DNA from: Rubinisphaera margarita
GTDB lineage: Bacteria; Planctomycetota; Planctomycetia; Planctomycetales; Planctomycetaceae
Reading direction: 5' to 3'
DNA: 64,000 bases
NCBI RefSeq assembly: GCF_022267515.1
Contig: NZ_JAKFGB010000012.1
Span: 1 to 64,000 of the forward strand
The translations under genes were made by a program, and so were the position numbers. Numbering within the stretch: position 1 is the first letter of the stretch; each line of letters begins with the position of its first letter. The notes below the pieces were generated by a model. That model did not search any database. It worked only from the letters and a program-made list of their open reading frames with translations, and had not been told where the DNA came from. Of this stretch, positions 10,301-18,214 are shown in pieces.

Positions 10301-10732
10301 CAGGTGCTCACCACACGCCAGCGCCTGCTCGCCCACCAGGAAGAAGCCCAGTGCGCCAGTTGCCACCGCAAGATTGATCCGATCGGCTTCGGACTGGAGA
10401 ACTTCAACGCCGCTGGAAAGTGGCGCACCACGGATCATGCCGGAGGCAAAGGGAAGAACGGGAAGACCTGGACGATCGACGCTTCCGGAGCATTCCACAA
10501 CGGCCCAGCCTTTGGCGACTACCAGGAATTACGCCACCTCATCGCCGAACGCGAAGAAGACTTCGCCCGCGGCTTCACCGAACACCTGATCGAGTATGCG
10601 TTAGGCCGCCCCTTCGGCTTCACGGATGAAGACTTGGCGAATGAAATCGTTGGCGCCGCGCAGAGCAAAGAGTTCCCTGTTGGTGAATTCATCCACGCCC
10701 TCGTCCAAAGCAAGCGGTTTCAATCGAAGTAG
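7379..10732 (+). CDS. giant DUF1592-type cytochrome-like protein with an inserted repeat region
   Basis: The 1117-residue protein has a signal peptide (about 1-22), a haem motif CLDCH at residues 40-44 and DUF1587 (RRLNRREYRNTIEQLTGVKV). At its C-terminal end it carries DUF1595, DUF1592 (RLSYFLWSGPPDAELLQLA), DUF1588 with a second CxxCH (CASCHRKIDPIGFGLENF) and DUF1585 (LIEYALGRPFGF). It is about 350 residues longer than its neighbour. The extra length lies between DUF1587 and DUF1595 and holds two related segments of about 130 residues; each contains GxVEGTPxERxFxxxG and ends in PALWIDWVEWEGP or a close variant. It closes the sigma-led operon. Function is unknown beyond an exported redox protein. 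Confidence 0.9.
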   Translation: MTRFVFTICIASFSLCSPAQAAPPEASLPERHKAFFKAHCLDCHDSETREGKVDLEKLPFRITTLEQAELWQKVLNALNSGEMPPEDSEQPGNTEKANFLDDLAQTMVAARQALSDSGGKITMRRLNRREYRNTIEQLTGVKVDVGSLPTDGGSGTFDTVGASQFISSDQFEQYLKLGRQAIDEAFERQAARKGAATESTVIRVEPEKTINPANEKEIAEIEERQERFARWKKGVDEAARTPENQAIIAEIRKTNRLIDHPNRFYTFADRLQGTPDPRDFGFSDAQKAAASDPSRSRSLALHKHYVSLPHRDRGTYLKLAHGTGRIIVPPKKKNLAPGSYVLRVRVGVVEGTPAERRFIQVGHPQRQIESRNWGLEGPAISTHQVSGTIENPEMIEIPLEVTSSTICEFAVQEKQPNNGNLKALWNSHDKWKTKNGYGHPPAIWIDWVELEGPLSPPGKRLKQRREVELHANAKVGGTYNGWFKGGHDNANAFLESGSPQKGIADEQEANFRIRQFEEHGPTFRRYLDDPLTKNGSFLTITPVNKEEFIALPPEHPSGWRETKHVVESLPPGDYKLRFRIGAVEGTPGERHFVDLGAVPGKDQFNHLATFQITGSTDKPQIIEMPVQLSNDGPRKFALREKRDPQTDQHRYKAALKETGLGPAPALWIDWVEWEGPFERASAQSALADTLARNDADLDDAPRARRVLEQFAQRAFRDVSPESEFIDQLVAIYERRRKAGESFDVAIRTPLSVILASPGSLYLYEPGDEAERRQLDDRELAVRLSYFLWSGPPDAELLQLAEENRLHLPETLRQQVDRLIADPRSDEFVAGFVHQWLDMERLDFFQFDVNLYRDFDESTRAATREEVYQSFAYLLRDSKDGRIGKLLKSDYVFVNGLLATYYGIEGVTGDEFRKVKLPADSPRGGLLGMAAIHAMGSDGVVSSPVERGAWVLRYLLNDPPPPAPPNVPQLSRLNEQVLTTRQRLLAHQEEAQCASCHRKIDPIGFGLENFNAAGKWRTTDHAGGKGKNGKTWTIDASGAFHNGPAFGDYQELRHLIAEREEDFARGFTEHLIEYALGRPFGFTDEDLANEIVGAAQSKEFPVGEFIHALVQSKRFQSK

Positions 10733-11195
10733 TCTCCAGCCCAAACCATCACAGGAATTCAATTGCATGACCAGCTGCAATCAGCTCTGGGTCACGCTTC
10801 CCATTCCCGAGGAGAATCTCAATCTAGCATTCCCGTGGATCAAGATTCGGGGAGCAGGTCAGGTTACAGGGATCGCAGTGGGCTGCTGGAGTGAGGGCTT
10901 AGCCCGAACGCAAGCACGACCACTGCGACGACAAATCGGCCGGGATCTTGCCACCTAGACTGCTGTGAGGACGGCGATGCTTGTAGCCTTGGCATGAGCC
11001 GCAGACCGGAATCTGGGGCCACCGGTTTCCACAACAGGTGCACGTTCGACGTGAGCACTGACACAGCGCGTAGAACGGGATGCTGAGAAGGTTCTCAAGA
11101 GCAAATTCGAAGTTCGACTGCAGGCGTTTGCAGGTGCAAACTCAGCATGGCAGGGGATCGACGCCCATGCGACTGCCGGAGAAGCATGAAATGCT
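10733..11195. other. intergenic region between convergent units, possible decayed coding sequence
   Basis: No intact gene is apparent. One plus-strand frame at about 10964-11200 reads like protein (TQRVERDAEKVLKSKFEV and following residues) but is broken by several in-frame stops, so a decayed gene is possible. No clear terminator was seen although the two flanking operons converge here. Confidence 0.3.
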
Positions 11196-12548
11196 CTAAA
11201 CCATTGAGCTGACATCGGCGGTTAACGACGGAAACGCGAAAAGGACTGATTTCAATTCCTTTGTTGTCATCCCGGCTGCCATCGCGACCGTGAAAATATT
11301 GATGACTTCGAATGCCTCCGGACCCAGCAGATGGGCGCCCAGAATCAGGTCTGTGTTTTTGTCGACGAGGATCTTGTACATCGCATGGCCCGCCCTGATC
11401 TTTTTCATGGAGCTGAACTGGGACCAGTCGCCTTTTCGCACTTCAAAATCGAGGCCCTGTTGATTTGCTTCGGCTGATGTAATACCCACGGCCGCCAGAG
11501 CTGGAATCGTGTAAACGGCTGAGGGAACGCTGAGGTCGGTTGTCCGAGCTACGTTTCCTTCAAGAAGGTTCTTCGCAACGGTTTTTCCGTGGTAGTTGGC
11601 GACGGGAGTCAGGGGAGGTAGCGAGGTTGCCACGACGTCTCCAGCCGCATAGACAGCCTCATTCGAGGTGCTTTGCAGAAACTCGTTAACTTCGACGCCT
11701 TTCTTGCTGAATCGAACTCCCGCGTTCTCCAGACCCAGCCCTTCGACCTGCGGAGCTCGACCTGCTCCATGGACGACCAGATCAGCGTCGATACTGCTCG
11801 TTCCGCCATCGGATGACGACGTAACGATCAAGCCGCCGTTCGACTTGCGGTTGATCGATTCGACTTCAGTCTGCTTCCTGACCTCAATACCGACTTGACG
11901 TGAACGTTCGATGAGAACATCGACGAGTTCCGAATCGAACTTTTCCAGGGGCTGACTCCGCTCGAGAATGGTGACTTTGGCTCCCGCTCGGGCGGCGACA
12001 TGAGCGAATTCGAACGACACATATCCTCCTCCCACAAACACGATTCGTTCAGGCAACTGGTCCAGTTCCAGGAAGTCGTCACTGGTTATCATCAATTCGG
12101 CCCCGTCGAATGGCAATGAAACCGGCGCAGCGCCTGTGGCGAGGAGGATTTTTTCCGCCTCGATCGTTCGCCCGTCCACCTCGAGCGTCGTTCGCGAGGT
12201 GAAGTGCGGCCGACCCTGAATGACTTCGATTCCCAGTTCGTCGAACGATTCCCGCTTATTCGGCGTGACGGGATCGGTGAACGTCCGTTTGAATTCAATC
12301 AGGTCGTTCCACTCGATTTGCGTGTTTTTCAGGTTCGTCCCGTAACCGGACATCCTCTGCGCTCGGTCCACCAGTTCGGCGGCGCGAACAAGCACCTTTT
12401 TAGGGACGCAACCCCGTAAAGCGCACGTTCCGCCGATTGGTCGAATATCAATGACCGCCAGCTGCCAGTTTGCCTTTGCACAGCGCGTCGCGACGCGTGT
12501 CGCCGCGGGGCCGCTTCCGAGAATGACCAGGTCGAATCGATCCGCCAT
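11196..12548 (-). CDS. FAD-dependent pyridine nucleotide-disulfide oxidoreductase, glutathione reductase-like
   Basis: The 450-residue protein has the N-terminal FAD fold (LVILGSGPAATRVA), the redox-active disulfide GGTCALRGCVPKK with C42 and C47, the NAD(P)H fold (FVGGGYVSFEFA), the second FAD motif (VYAAGDV) and a C-terminal dimerisation domain. It belongs to the glutathione/mercuric/dihydrolipoyl reductase superfamily. The usual C-terminal HPT-E catalytic base motif is replaced by FPSLTAD, so the substrate is probably not glutathione or lipoamide in the ordinary way. The start at 12548 is chosen because GAGGAG lies eight bases upstream; the frame stays open to 12614. It is the last gene of the minus-strand sulfur arm and may return electrons to disulfides or persulfides formed there. 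Confidence 0.85.
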   Translation of the reverse strand: MADRFDLVILGSGPAATRVATRCAKANWQLAVIDIRPIGGTCALRGCVPKKVLVRAAELVDRAQRMSGYGTNLKNTQIEWNDLIEFKRTFTDPVTPNKRESFDELGIEVIQGRPHFTSRTTLEVDGRTIEAEKILLATGAAPVSLPFDGAELMITSDDFLELDQLPERIVFVGGGYVSFEFAHVAARAGAKVTILERSQPLEKFDSELVDVLIERSRQVGIEVRKQTEVESINRKSNGGLIVTSSSDGGTSSIDADLVVHGAGRAPQVEGLGLENAGVRFSKKGVEVNEFLQSTSNEAVYAAGDVVATSLPPLTPVANYHGKTVAKNLLEGNVARTTDLSVPSAVYTIPALAAVGITSAEANQQGLDFEVRKGDWSQFSSMKKIRAGHAMYKILVDKNTDLILGAHLLGPEAFEVINIFTVAMAAGMTTKELKSVLFAFPSLTADVSSMV

Positions 12549-12771
12549 TGTTGCTTCTCCTCGTCTTAACGAGTGGTTGCAGGAGTTTCGCCCGGAAAGG
12601 AAAGAAGCCGCCATCAGCGAGGCGGCCTCATGTAATCGATTGCCAGTCCTGACCAGGGCACAAATGGAGTCTTAATTAAGGTGACAGCACATTCTGTTCC
12701 CCATAGCCCATTTTTCGGAGTGTGAAAGCACCGTGATCCTCAATTGAAGGGATGGCGGATACTGGGGAGAA

Positions 12772-13350
12772 TCACTTCGTGGCCTTATGGCGGTCCACCA
12801 GCGCGATCAATTCTTCAGCTCCCACGTAACCAACGCGTTCGATCTCCTGGCCTTGCGGATCGACCAGCAGTACCGTCGGCAGATACTTGACTGAATACTT
12901 TAAAGCCGCGTCGGGTGTGCTGGTTGAATCGATCTCGACGCGAACGGGAATCACCTGATCTTTCAGCATGGTCTGGACCGATGAGTCCGGCCAGACGTGT
13001 CGATCCATCATGACGCAGGGAGGACACCAGGGCGCGGCAAAGTCGATGAGTACCGGCTTTCCAGTCTCCTTCGCTCTAGTCAGTGCCCCATCGAGGTTGG
13101 TGGACCAGACGACCGGATCCTGCGCAGCCGATTCTTCCTGCGTTTCCAGAGCGACTGGCGATGGGGACAAACCGGAATTCAATGAGAGATTTTCTGTCCG
13201 CTGTTCTTCGCCCGCCCAGAGCGAAGCCCCGAGAATCACCGCGAATGCGACGAGGAGCAATGTCAACCACAGTGGAATAGGACAACCGGCGGTCGAGCAG
13301 GCCGGCGACGATGTAGATTTCCGTGTGATGGGAGTTTGTGGAGTAGCCAT
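12772..13350 (-). CDS. membrane-anchored thioredoxin-like protein
   Basis: The 192-residue protein has a short cytoplasmic tail and a membrane segment around residues 26-46. A linker is followed by a thioredoxin domain (about 80-190) with the WCPPC redox motif at C109 and C112, and the cis-proline region KYLPTVLLVDPQG. This resembles the C-terminal domain of DsbD and related periplasmic thiol reductants. ATG 13350 is preferred over the in-frame TTG at 13371 because AAAGGA sits just upstream. Two extra cysteines at residues 18 and 23 lie before the membrane segment. Its place between a DsrE-like protein and an FAD disulfide reductase suggests a thiol relay in the sulfur cluster. Confidence 0.85.
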   Translation of the reverse strand: MATPQTPITRKSTSSPACSTAGCPIPLWLTLLLVAFAVILGASLWAGEEQRTENLSLNSGLSPSPVALETQEESAAQDPVVWSTNLDGALTRAKETGKPVLIDFAAPWCPPCVMMDRHVWPDSSVQTMLKDQVIPVRVEIDSTSTPDAALKYSVKYLPTVLLVDPQGQEIERVGYVGAEELIALVDRHKATK

Positions 13351-13405
13351 AGTGTTTCCTTTATCGTTCAATTGGAGGATGACGATTGTCTTTCATCCTT
13401 GCGTG

Positions 13406-13954
13406 TTAAAACTTGATGTAGGCGTAACCCTGCATCTGCAAATCGATAATCCGTGCATAGGCAGCTGCGGCGAGGAGAACGTCCGGATGAACGTCGATTT
13501 TCTCCCAGCCTTCCTCCCGGCGACGGGCATCGCACAGTTCCAGATGAATGCCGAGCCGGGTCAATTCCGAGATCAGTTTCGTATTGGGATTCCCGGTGTC
13601 CGTCTTCTTCACACGATTCCACGCGTCATCGGTCAGGAGATGAGTCGAGGCGTCTCCGTGAAAGACCGCTCGGATCTCAAGCTGATCTGCTGGAATACCC
13701 TGTTTGGCGTAGAAGCCCCGAAGCTTTTTCAGATAGAGCAGGCCTTTGGAGACCCCCTCTTTCCATTTGTCTTCGGAGATCTGGTAGACCACTTTAATCG
13801 GACCATCGTGCTCAAGGCCGATGACAGGACGGTTGGAAGGATCAGTCTCGGTCCTCGAACTGGGCGGAGTCTCTGCAGAGGCCAGGTTGGCCATCAGCAG
13901 AAGTCCGGCAATGATCGAAACCCGGAGTAGACAAGGTGGCGCGATGTTAACCAT
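13406..13954 (-). CDS. exported DsrE/F-like sulfur-relay protein
   Basis: The 182-residue protein has a signal peptide (about 1-27) and a DsrE-like fold (IKVVYQISEDKWKEGVSKGLLYLKKL, then LEIRAVFHGDASTHLL). One conserved-looking cysteine occurs in GIHLELCDAR, the position used for sulfur transfer in DsrE-type proteins. It ends with LQMQGYAYIKF, nearly the same tail as the second DsrE-like protein at 19540-20109. Its start overlaps the end of the SoxB-like gene by eight bases, so the two are translationally coupled. It is probably periplasmic and may carry sulfane sulfur or act with the SoxB-like enzyme. Confidence 0.85.
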   Translation of the reverse strand: MVNIAPPCLLRVSIIAGLLLMANLASAETPPSSRTETDPSNRPVIGLEHDGPIKVVYQISEDKWKEGVSKGLLYLKKLRGFYAKQGIPADQLEIRAVFHGDASTHLLTDDAWNRVKKTDTGNPNTKLISELTRLGIHLELCDARRREEGWEKIDVHPDVLLAAAAYARIIDLQMQGYAYIKF

Positions 13955-15665
13955 CGGTACTTTCCTTTTTCGTTGGGGATGAGGTGGCAGGGAATTGAGC
14001 GGACTCGTCCGGCGTGCGGGTCAGGTTCCGCTTGCGAATAAGTTCAAGAAACTGGGACCGCATCACAGGGGGACGAACCGTACACCGAACTGGTGGCTCA
14101 CCGGTCTCGTTGATCGACTGGCCGGCCAGGTATTGCCGTACAGCATCGTGAGTAGTGACATTGAGAAGGCGGGTGCTGCGACACTGCTTGACCCGATGAA
14201 TCTGATCTTCCGGTTGCCCGGTACGAGCCCCGGCGGCAATGAGATAGGATTTCTCCGGGTCGATTGGCTCTCCATCAATCGTCAGACTCTTCAATCGTTG
14301 CCCCGCAGACGCAGTGGAGTCGAATTCCACCCGCATGTTGGTTGACGGGCGCGCGAGCCATCCGCCATACAGTCGATCGGGCGAGTGCGAAAACACGTTC
14401 TCGAACTCGTTCTCCCAGTAGTCGATCAACTGTTTGCCATCGGCCAGGCCGACCTTAAGCTCGAGCTGCAGGGGCAACCAGTTCCAGAGATCGTTCTCGG
14501 TGATTGGTCCGGGAGCGGTGGGAGGTGCGAACCGGAACCCGTTGCTGAGAGCGACCTCAGTTCCGGCAGTTTTTCGTATTGCATCTGCGATCAGGCTGTC
14601 CATCGACGTGCTCATGACGTTGTAGCGTTCAAGCCAGATGTCCGTATGGCCAATGACCCGGTTCATTCGCTCGCGATGCGGCTTCAGTTCCGCGTCGACA
14701 ATTTCCTTGACCTGTTCGTCCTCAGGAAAGCCTTCTGCCCGGAGCTCGATGAGTTTCCACTGATGGTCGGTGATCTTCCCTTCACTCCAGGTGAGGTCAA
14801 GGATGCCCACAAGTGATCCGAACGCGCCGGCTTCGACAATGATTGTGTCATCGACGAGAATTGGCTCGTAAGTGCGTTCGTGCGTGTCTGACGAAAGCAT
14901 CACATCCACGCCGGGTAACTGTCGCGCCAGTGGAACCGCTTTGTGCAGTCCAATGTGCGTCGCCAGGACGACGACATCGACCTTCTTCACCTCTCGCAGT
15001 TCATGGATCAACGGGCGGAGAACCGCTTGAGCTCTGAAATTCAGACCTTCGCTCATGTACGGCGGCTGACGGGTGGGAACATCTGGATCGGTAAACCCGA
15101 GAATCCCCACGCGGACTCCATTAATCTCTCGGATGAGATACGGCTCGAAGATCGCGTCGCCGGTGCGAGAATCAAAGATATTTGCGGCGACAAGTGGGTA
15201 GTTGAGCTGCCGGCTGAGGTTCTGCAACTGCTCCGCTCCGTAAGCCACGCCCCAGTTTCCGGGGATCGCGACGTCCAGATCCAGCGCGTTCATGGGCCGC
15301 ACCATGATCTCCCCTCTGGTCCAGGCCCCGGGACCAGAGCCCTGAAAGGTATCGCCGCCGTCGATTCTCAAGATTCCATGCGGCCGCTCGGCTTCGAGGC
15401 GCCTGAACGCGGTCGCGATTCGAGCGAGCCCTCCGGCATCACGAACGCGGTCTTCTCGATGATCGTTCCAGAACAGTTCCGGATGCGGTTCGAGCTGGGC
15501 GTGGATGTCGTTGATGTACGCGATCGACAGTTGTCGGACGCTGTCGTCGCTGCGAGTGTTGCTCGTCCTGGAATCAGGCGACGGCCGTTCGCTCGCGACC
15601 GCGGAACCAGTTAAAGGGAGGAATAACATTGCAATTGTAGCGATGGCGAGAAGTGGAATTCGCAT
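13947..15665 (-). CDS. SoxB-like / 5'-nucleotidase family metallophosphoesterase
   Basis: The 572-residue protein has a signal peptide (about 1-24), a calcineurin-like metallophosphoesterase domain and a 5'-nucleotidase C-terminal domain. Visible motifs are YINDIHAQLEPHPE, IDGGDTFQGSGPGAWTRGE, IPGNWGVAYG, ATHIGLHKAVPLA and SSDTHERT. The first two and GNW, where nucleotidases have GNH, resemble SoxB, the di-manganese thiosulfohydrolase of the Sox pathway. The usual GGHSH is SSDTH, so one histidine ligand is an aspartate. No soxAX, soxYZ or soxCD genes are in the window, so a complete Sox pathway is not shown. It sits second in the minus-strand arm behind the MBL-rhodanese gene. Confidence 0.85.
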   Translation of the reverse strand: MRIPLLAIATIAMLFLPLTGSAVASERPSPDSRTSNTRSDDSVRQLSIAYINDIHAQLEPHPELFWNDHREDRVRDAGGLARIATAFRRLEAERPHGILRIDGGDTFQGSGPGAWTRGEIMVRPMNALDLDVAIPGNWGVAYGAEQLQNLSRQLNYPLVAANIFDSRTGDAIFEPYLIREINGVRVGILGFTDPDVPTRQPPYMSEGLNFRAQAVLRPLIHELREVKKVDVVVLATHIGLHKAVPLARQLPGVDVMLSSDTHERTYEPILVDDTIIVEAGAFGSLVGILDLTWSEGKITDHQWKLIELRAEGFPEDEQVKEIVDAELKPHRERMNRVIGHTDIWLERYNVMSTSMDSLIADAIRKTAGTEVALSNGFRFAPPTAPGPITENDLWNWLPLQLELKVGLADGKQLIDYWENEFENVFSHSPDRLYGGWLARPSTNMRVEFDSTASAGQRLKSLTIDGEPIDPEKSYLIAAGARTGQPEDQIHRVKQCRSTRLLNVTTHDAVRQYLAGQSINETGEPPVRCTVRPPVMRSQFLELIRKRNLTRTPDESAQFPATSSPTKKESTDG

Positions 15666-15721
15666 GGCTTCAGTCCAATCAGAAAGCTGGTGGGATTGAT
15701 GATCTTTCAGGCCGTGACCCG

Positions 15722-17284
15722 TCAGGCACGATGTGTCTCAGAAGGTTTACCCGGGGATTCCGGTTTGACGACCGGATAGCCTGCGGCCACCCAGGCATTC
15801 CAGGAACCCGGCACGGTACGGGCGTCGAATCCCGCACGGCGAAGGAGGCTGACACCGATACTGGCCCGATAACCGTTTCCGCAATACACGATGACCGGCT
15901 TGCTCTTGTCCAACTCCTGGAGTCGTGCCGGGATCTCGGGAAGAAACATGTATTTCGCACCGGGGAGATGCCCCATGTCCCATTCCGACGGCTGGCGGAC
16001 ATCGAGTAACGTCATTGCCGAGGTGGGGAAAATCCTATTCACGGCGTGGACCGACATCGTCTGGAATGAATCGAATGCTTCTCCGGAGTTGACCCACGCG
16101 GACATGTCACCCTCGAGGGCGACCTCGACATTGAGAAAGCCAACTCGCGAGAGCCAGTCGACCGGCCCTTCGACATTGCCCTGGGCAGGTTTGACCAGTG
16201 CGATTGGCCGATCGGGATCAAGCACCCAGCCACCCCACATCGACATCACCTCGTTGTACCCAATGTTGAGGGCACCAGAAATGTGACCGCCCGCATACGC
16301 CTGCATCAAGCGAGTGTCGAGAAGTTGCATCTCCCCGGACTTCAGTCGTTTGCTGAAGTCTTTCGGTTTCAACATCTCGGGATAGGGCGTTCCTCCCAGC
16401 ACTTTGGGGCCAGCCGCATTGATTTCCTTCATGCGTGGCCAGTAATACGGGACCGGTGGTTGAGCGTTGAGCAGGGCTTCCGTGAAGATCTCCCGATCGT
16501 TCATCCGCCAGTACGGGTTACCGCGGCGCTCGTTCGCCAGAGTAGGATCCCCTTCCGGAGCTTTAATGCCTGCTCCACAGGGAGAACCGGGACCGTGAGC
16601 GGGATAGATGGTCAATTCGCCGGGGAGATCTGTGAAGGCGTTCTGCACTGAATGATGAAGAGCTCTGGCGAGGGCATCGGTATTCTGGACGCCCATCAGA
16701 TCTGGTCGGCCGACCGATCCCACAAACAGGAAGTCTCCCGTAAACAGAGCCCATGGCTTGTGCGTTCCATGGGATGTGGCCAGAAACGAAACATGCTCCG
16801 GCGTATGTCCTGGCGTATGAATAACCCGGAGCCCAATACTCCCCGCGGACACCTCGTCACCGTCTTTCAGTCGTCGGTCGATCTGGAATCCATATCGGGC
16901 GCCGCCTTCGACGCTGGCACAGATCTGGGCTGTCCCGGTTCGTGCCGCCAGTTCGCGGGCTCCCGATACAAAGTCGGCGTGAACATGCGTCTCAAGAGCA
17001 TAGAGAATCGTCATACCGTGCTGTTTCGCCAGCTCGATGTAGACGTCAACATCGCGGCGTGGATCGATCACGACGGCGACCCCGGCCTCTGTGTCTCCGA
17101 CAAAATAAGAGTAATGGGAAAGCCCGCCCGCTTTGATGGTTTCCAGTACCACACCAGAAGGGGGCTGGGTGGCCTGCGAGCTTTCTTCGGCCCGAAGAAG
17201 AGTGCCCAGGCCAGGGAGAAAGACCGTTCCCAGGCCCACAGTCGCGGAATGCTGCAAGAGTTCTCGTCGATTCAGCGAGGTCAT
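15722..17284 (-). CDS. exported MBL-fold persulfide dioxygenase-like protein with two rhodanese domains
   Basis: The 520-residue protein has a twin-arginine signal (NRRELLQHSATVGLG) and then an MBL domain (about 45-310). That domain carries ETHVHADFVSGARELA with H100, H102 and D104, HTPGHTPEHVSF and FTGDFLFVGSVGRPDL. Two rhodanese domains follow. The first (about 320-400) has no active cysteine; the second (about 415-510) has YCGNGYRA with C468. The order MBL, pseudo-rhodanese, rhodanese is that of CstB of Staphylococcus aureus, which oxidises persulfides and releases thiosulfate. The export signal is unlike the cytoplasmic CstB. AAAGGAAG precedes the start. It is the first gene of the minus-strand arm, divergent from the ArsR-rhodanese regulator. 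Confidence 0.9.
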   Translation of the reverse strand: MTSLNRRELLQHSATVGLGTVFLPGLGTLLRAEESSQATQPPSGVVLETIKAGGLSHYSYFVGDTEAGVAVVIDPRRDVDVYIELAKQHGMTILYALETHVHADFVSGARELAARTGTAQICASVEGGARYGFQIDRRLKDGDEVSAGSIGLRVIHTPGHTPEHVSFLATSHGTHKPWALFTGDFLFVGSVGRPDLMGVQNTDALARALHHSVQNAFTDLPGELTIYPAHGPGSPCGAGIKAPEGDPTLANERRGNPYWRMNDREIFTEALLNAQPPVPYYWPRMKEINAAGPKVLGGTPYPEMLKPKDFSKRLKSGEMQLLDTRLMQAYAGGHISGALNIGYNEVMSMWGGWVLDPDRPIALVKPAQGNVEGPVDWLSRVGFLNVEVALEGDMSAWVNSGEAFDSFQTMSVHAVNRIFPTSAMTLLDVRQPSEWDMGHLPGAKYMFLPEIPARLQELDKSKPVIVYCGNGYRASIGVSLLRRAGFDARTVPGSWNAWVAAGYPVVKPESPGKPSETHRA

Positions 17285-17418
17285 GGTGGCTTCCTTTTCA
17301 GTTCAATCAGTAAGAGGTTTTTAGTCGCGGGCGGCAGAACCGTTGCAGTTGCGAGTTCGGGTCTGACCGATACGGAGATTCTCACACCAACACGAAAAAG
17401 GTCAAGAGATCTTTTGAG

Positions 17419-17476
17419 TAATGATAAAGGGAAAGCGCGGATGGAATCAAATAGTCTATGGAGTTATTGATCATTA
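17419..17476. promoter_or_regulatory. candidate operator for the ArsR-rhodanese regulator
   Basis: The region between the divergent MBL-rhodanese and ArsR genes holds an inverted pair: TAATGATAAA at 17419-17428 and TTGATCATTA at 17467-17476. The reverse complement of the second matches the first at nine of ten positions. An AATA-N11-TATT imperfect palindrome at 17450-17468 lies between them. ArsR-family dimers bind AT-rich inverted repeats near the promoter, so these are plausible sites. This is read by eye and unsupported by comparison with other genomes. Confidence 0.3.
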
Positions 17477-17548
17477 GGTGGCTCTGGGTAAGATGAAGAG
17501 ATCGTGGACTCCAATATCAGGGCCCGGCCCAAAGGGAATTCAGCAGAC

Positions 17549-18214
17549 ATGCCAGTGGAAACGAAGAAGCAGGCTCAGATTTACGAGCAGTTGTCGGGGA
17601 TCGGCGGAGCGCTTGCTAACCCCCATCGTCTGAAAATGCTGCAATTGCTCACCCATGGAGAGAGGACAATCGACGAACTCGGTCAATTGACCGAGCAGTC
17701 GTTAGCCGCCACGAGCGCTCATGTGAAATCCCTCAAGGCGAGTCACCTGGTCAGCACGGAGAAACGAGGGAGAAGCACCTTCTGCTACTTAAGTGACGCT
17801 CGCGTGCTCGAGTTGTGGCTGCGGCTCAGGGATCTGGGGGAAATCATTGTTCCCGAGATCAGGGAAATCATGAGAGAGGACTTTGATGCCGACACGGGAC
17901 TTTCGCCGCTGACGCCGAATGATCTGAACACCAGGCTGAAAAGAGGGCGATTTATCCTTCTCGACCTCCGGCCCGGCGCCGAGTTTGAGAAAGGACATCT
18001 GCCCCGGGCCCGGAATATTCCATTCGACACTCTCGAGACTGCCTGCGAGCACCTGCCTCGCAAGACGCCTCTGCTGGTCTATTGCCGGGGGCCTTTCTGT
18101 GCGGCGGCCATGGAAGGAAACCAGCGCCTTCGCGATCAGTCGTTTAATTCGCTCCGGCTTAGATTCAGCGTACCCGAGTGGAGAGCGGCCGGGCTTCCCG
18201 TGGAAGAGAATTAA
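17549..18214 (+). CDS. ArsR-family regulator fused to a rhodanese domain
   Basis: The 221-residue protein combines an ArsR winged helix-turn-helix (about residues 10-95, ALANPHRLKMLQLL, then LAATSAHVKSLKASHLV) with a C-terminal rhodanese domain (about 125-220, FILLDLRPGAEFEKGHLPRARNIP). The active loop is YCRGPFCAA with cysteines C179 and C184. ArsR-rhodanese proteins can sense sulfane sulfur through cysteine persulfidation. It is divergent from the MBL-rhodanese arm and codirectional with the second arm, so it likely controls both. ATG 17549 is chosen because the homologous region starts right after it; a GTG at 17504 would add 15 residues. Confidence 0.88.
   Translation: MPVETKKQAQIYEQLSGIGGALANPHRLKMLQLLTHGERTIDELGQLTEQSLAATSAHVKSLKASHLVSTEKRGRSTFCYLSDARVLELWLRLRDLGEIIVPEIREIMREDFDADTGLSPLTPNDLNTRLKRGRFILLDLRPGAEFEKGHLPRARNIPFDTLETACEHLPRKTPLLVYCRGPFCAAAMEGNQRLRDQSFNSLRLRFSVPEWRAAGLPVEEN

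Noticed and set aside
10964..11200. Protein-like plus-strand frame with in-frame stops
   Set aside because: Too short and broken to assign a family; kept only as a remark on the intergenic region.
12968..13930. 320-codon plus-strand frame opposite the thioredoxin and DsrE genes
   Set aside because: It is the antisense shadow of two genes with clear signal peptides and motifs.
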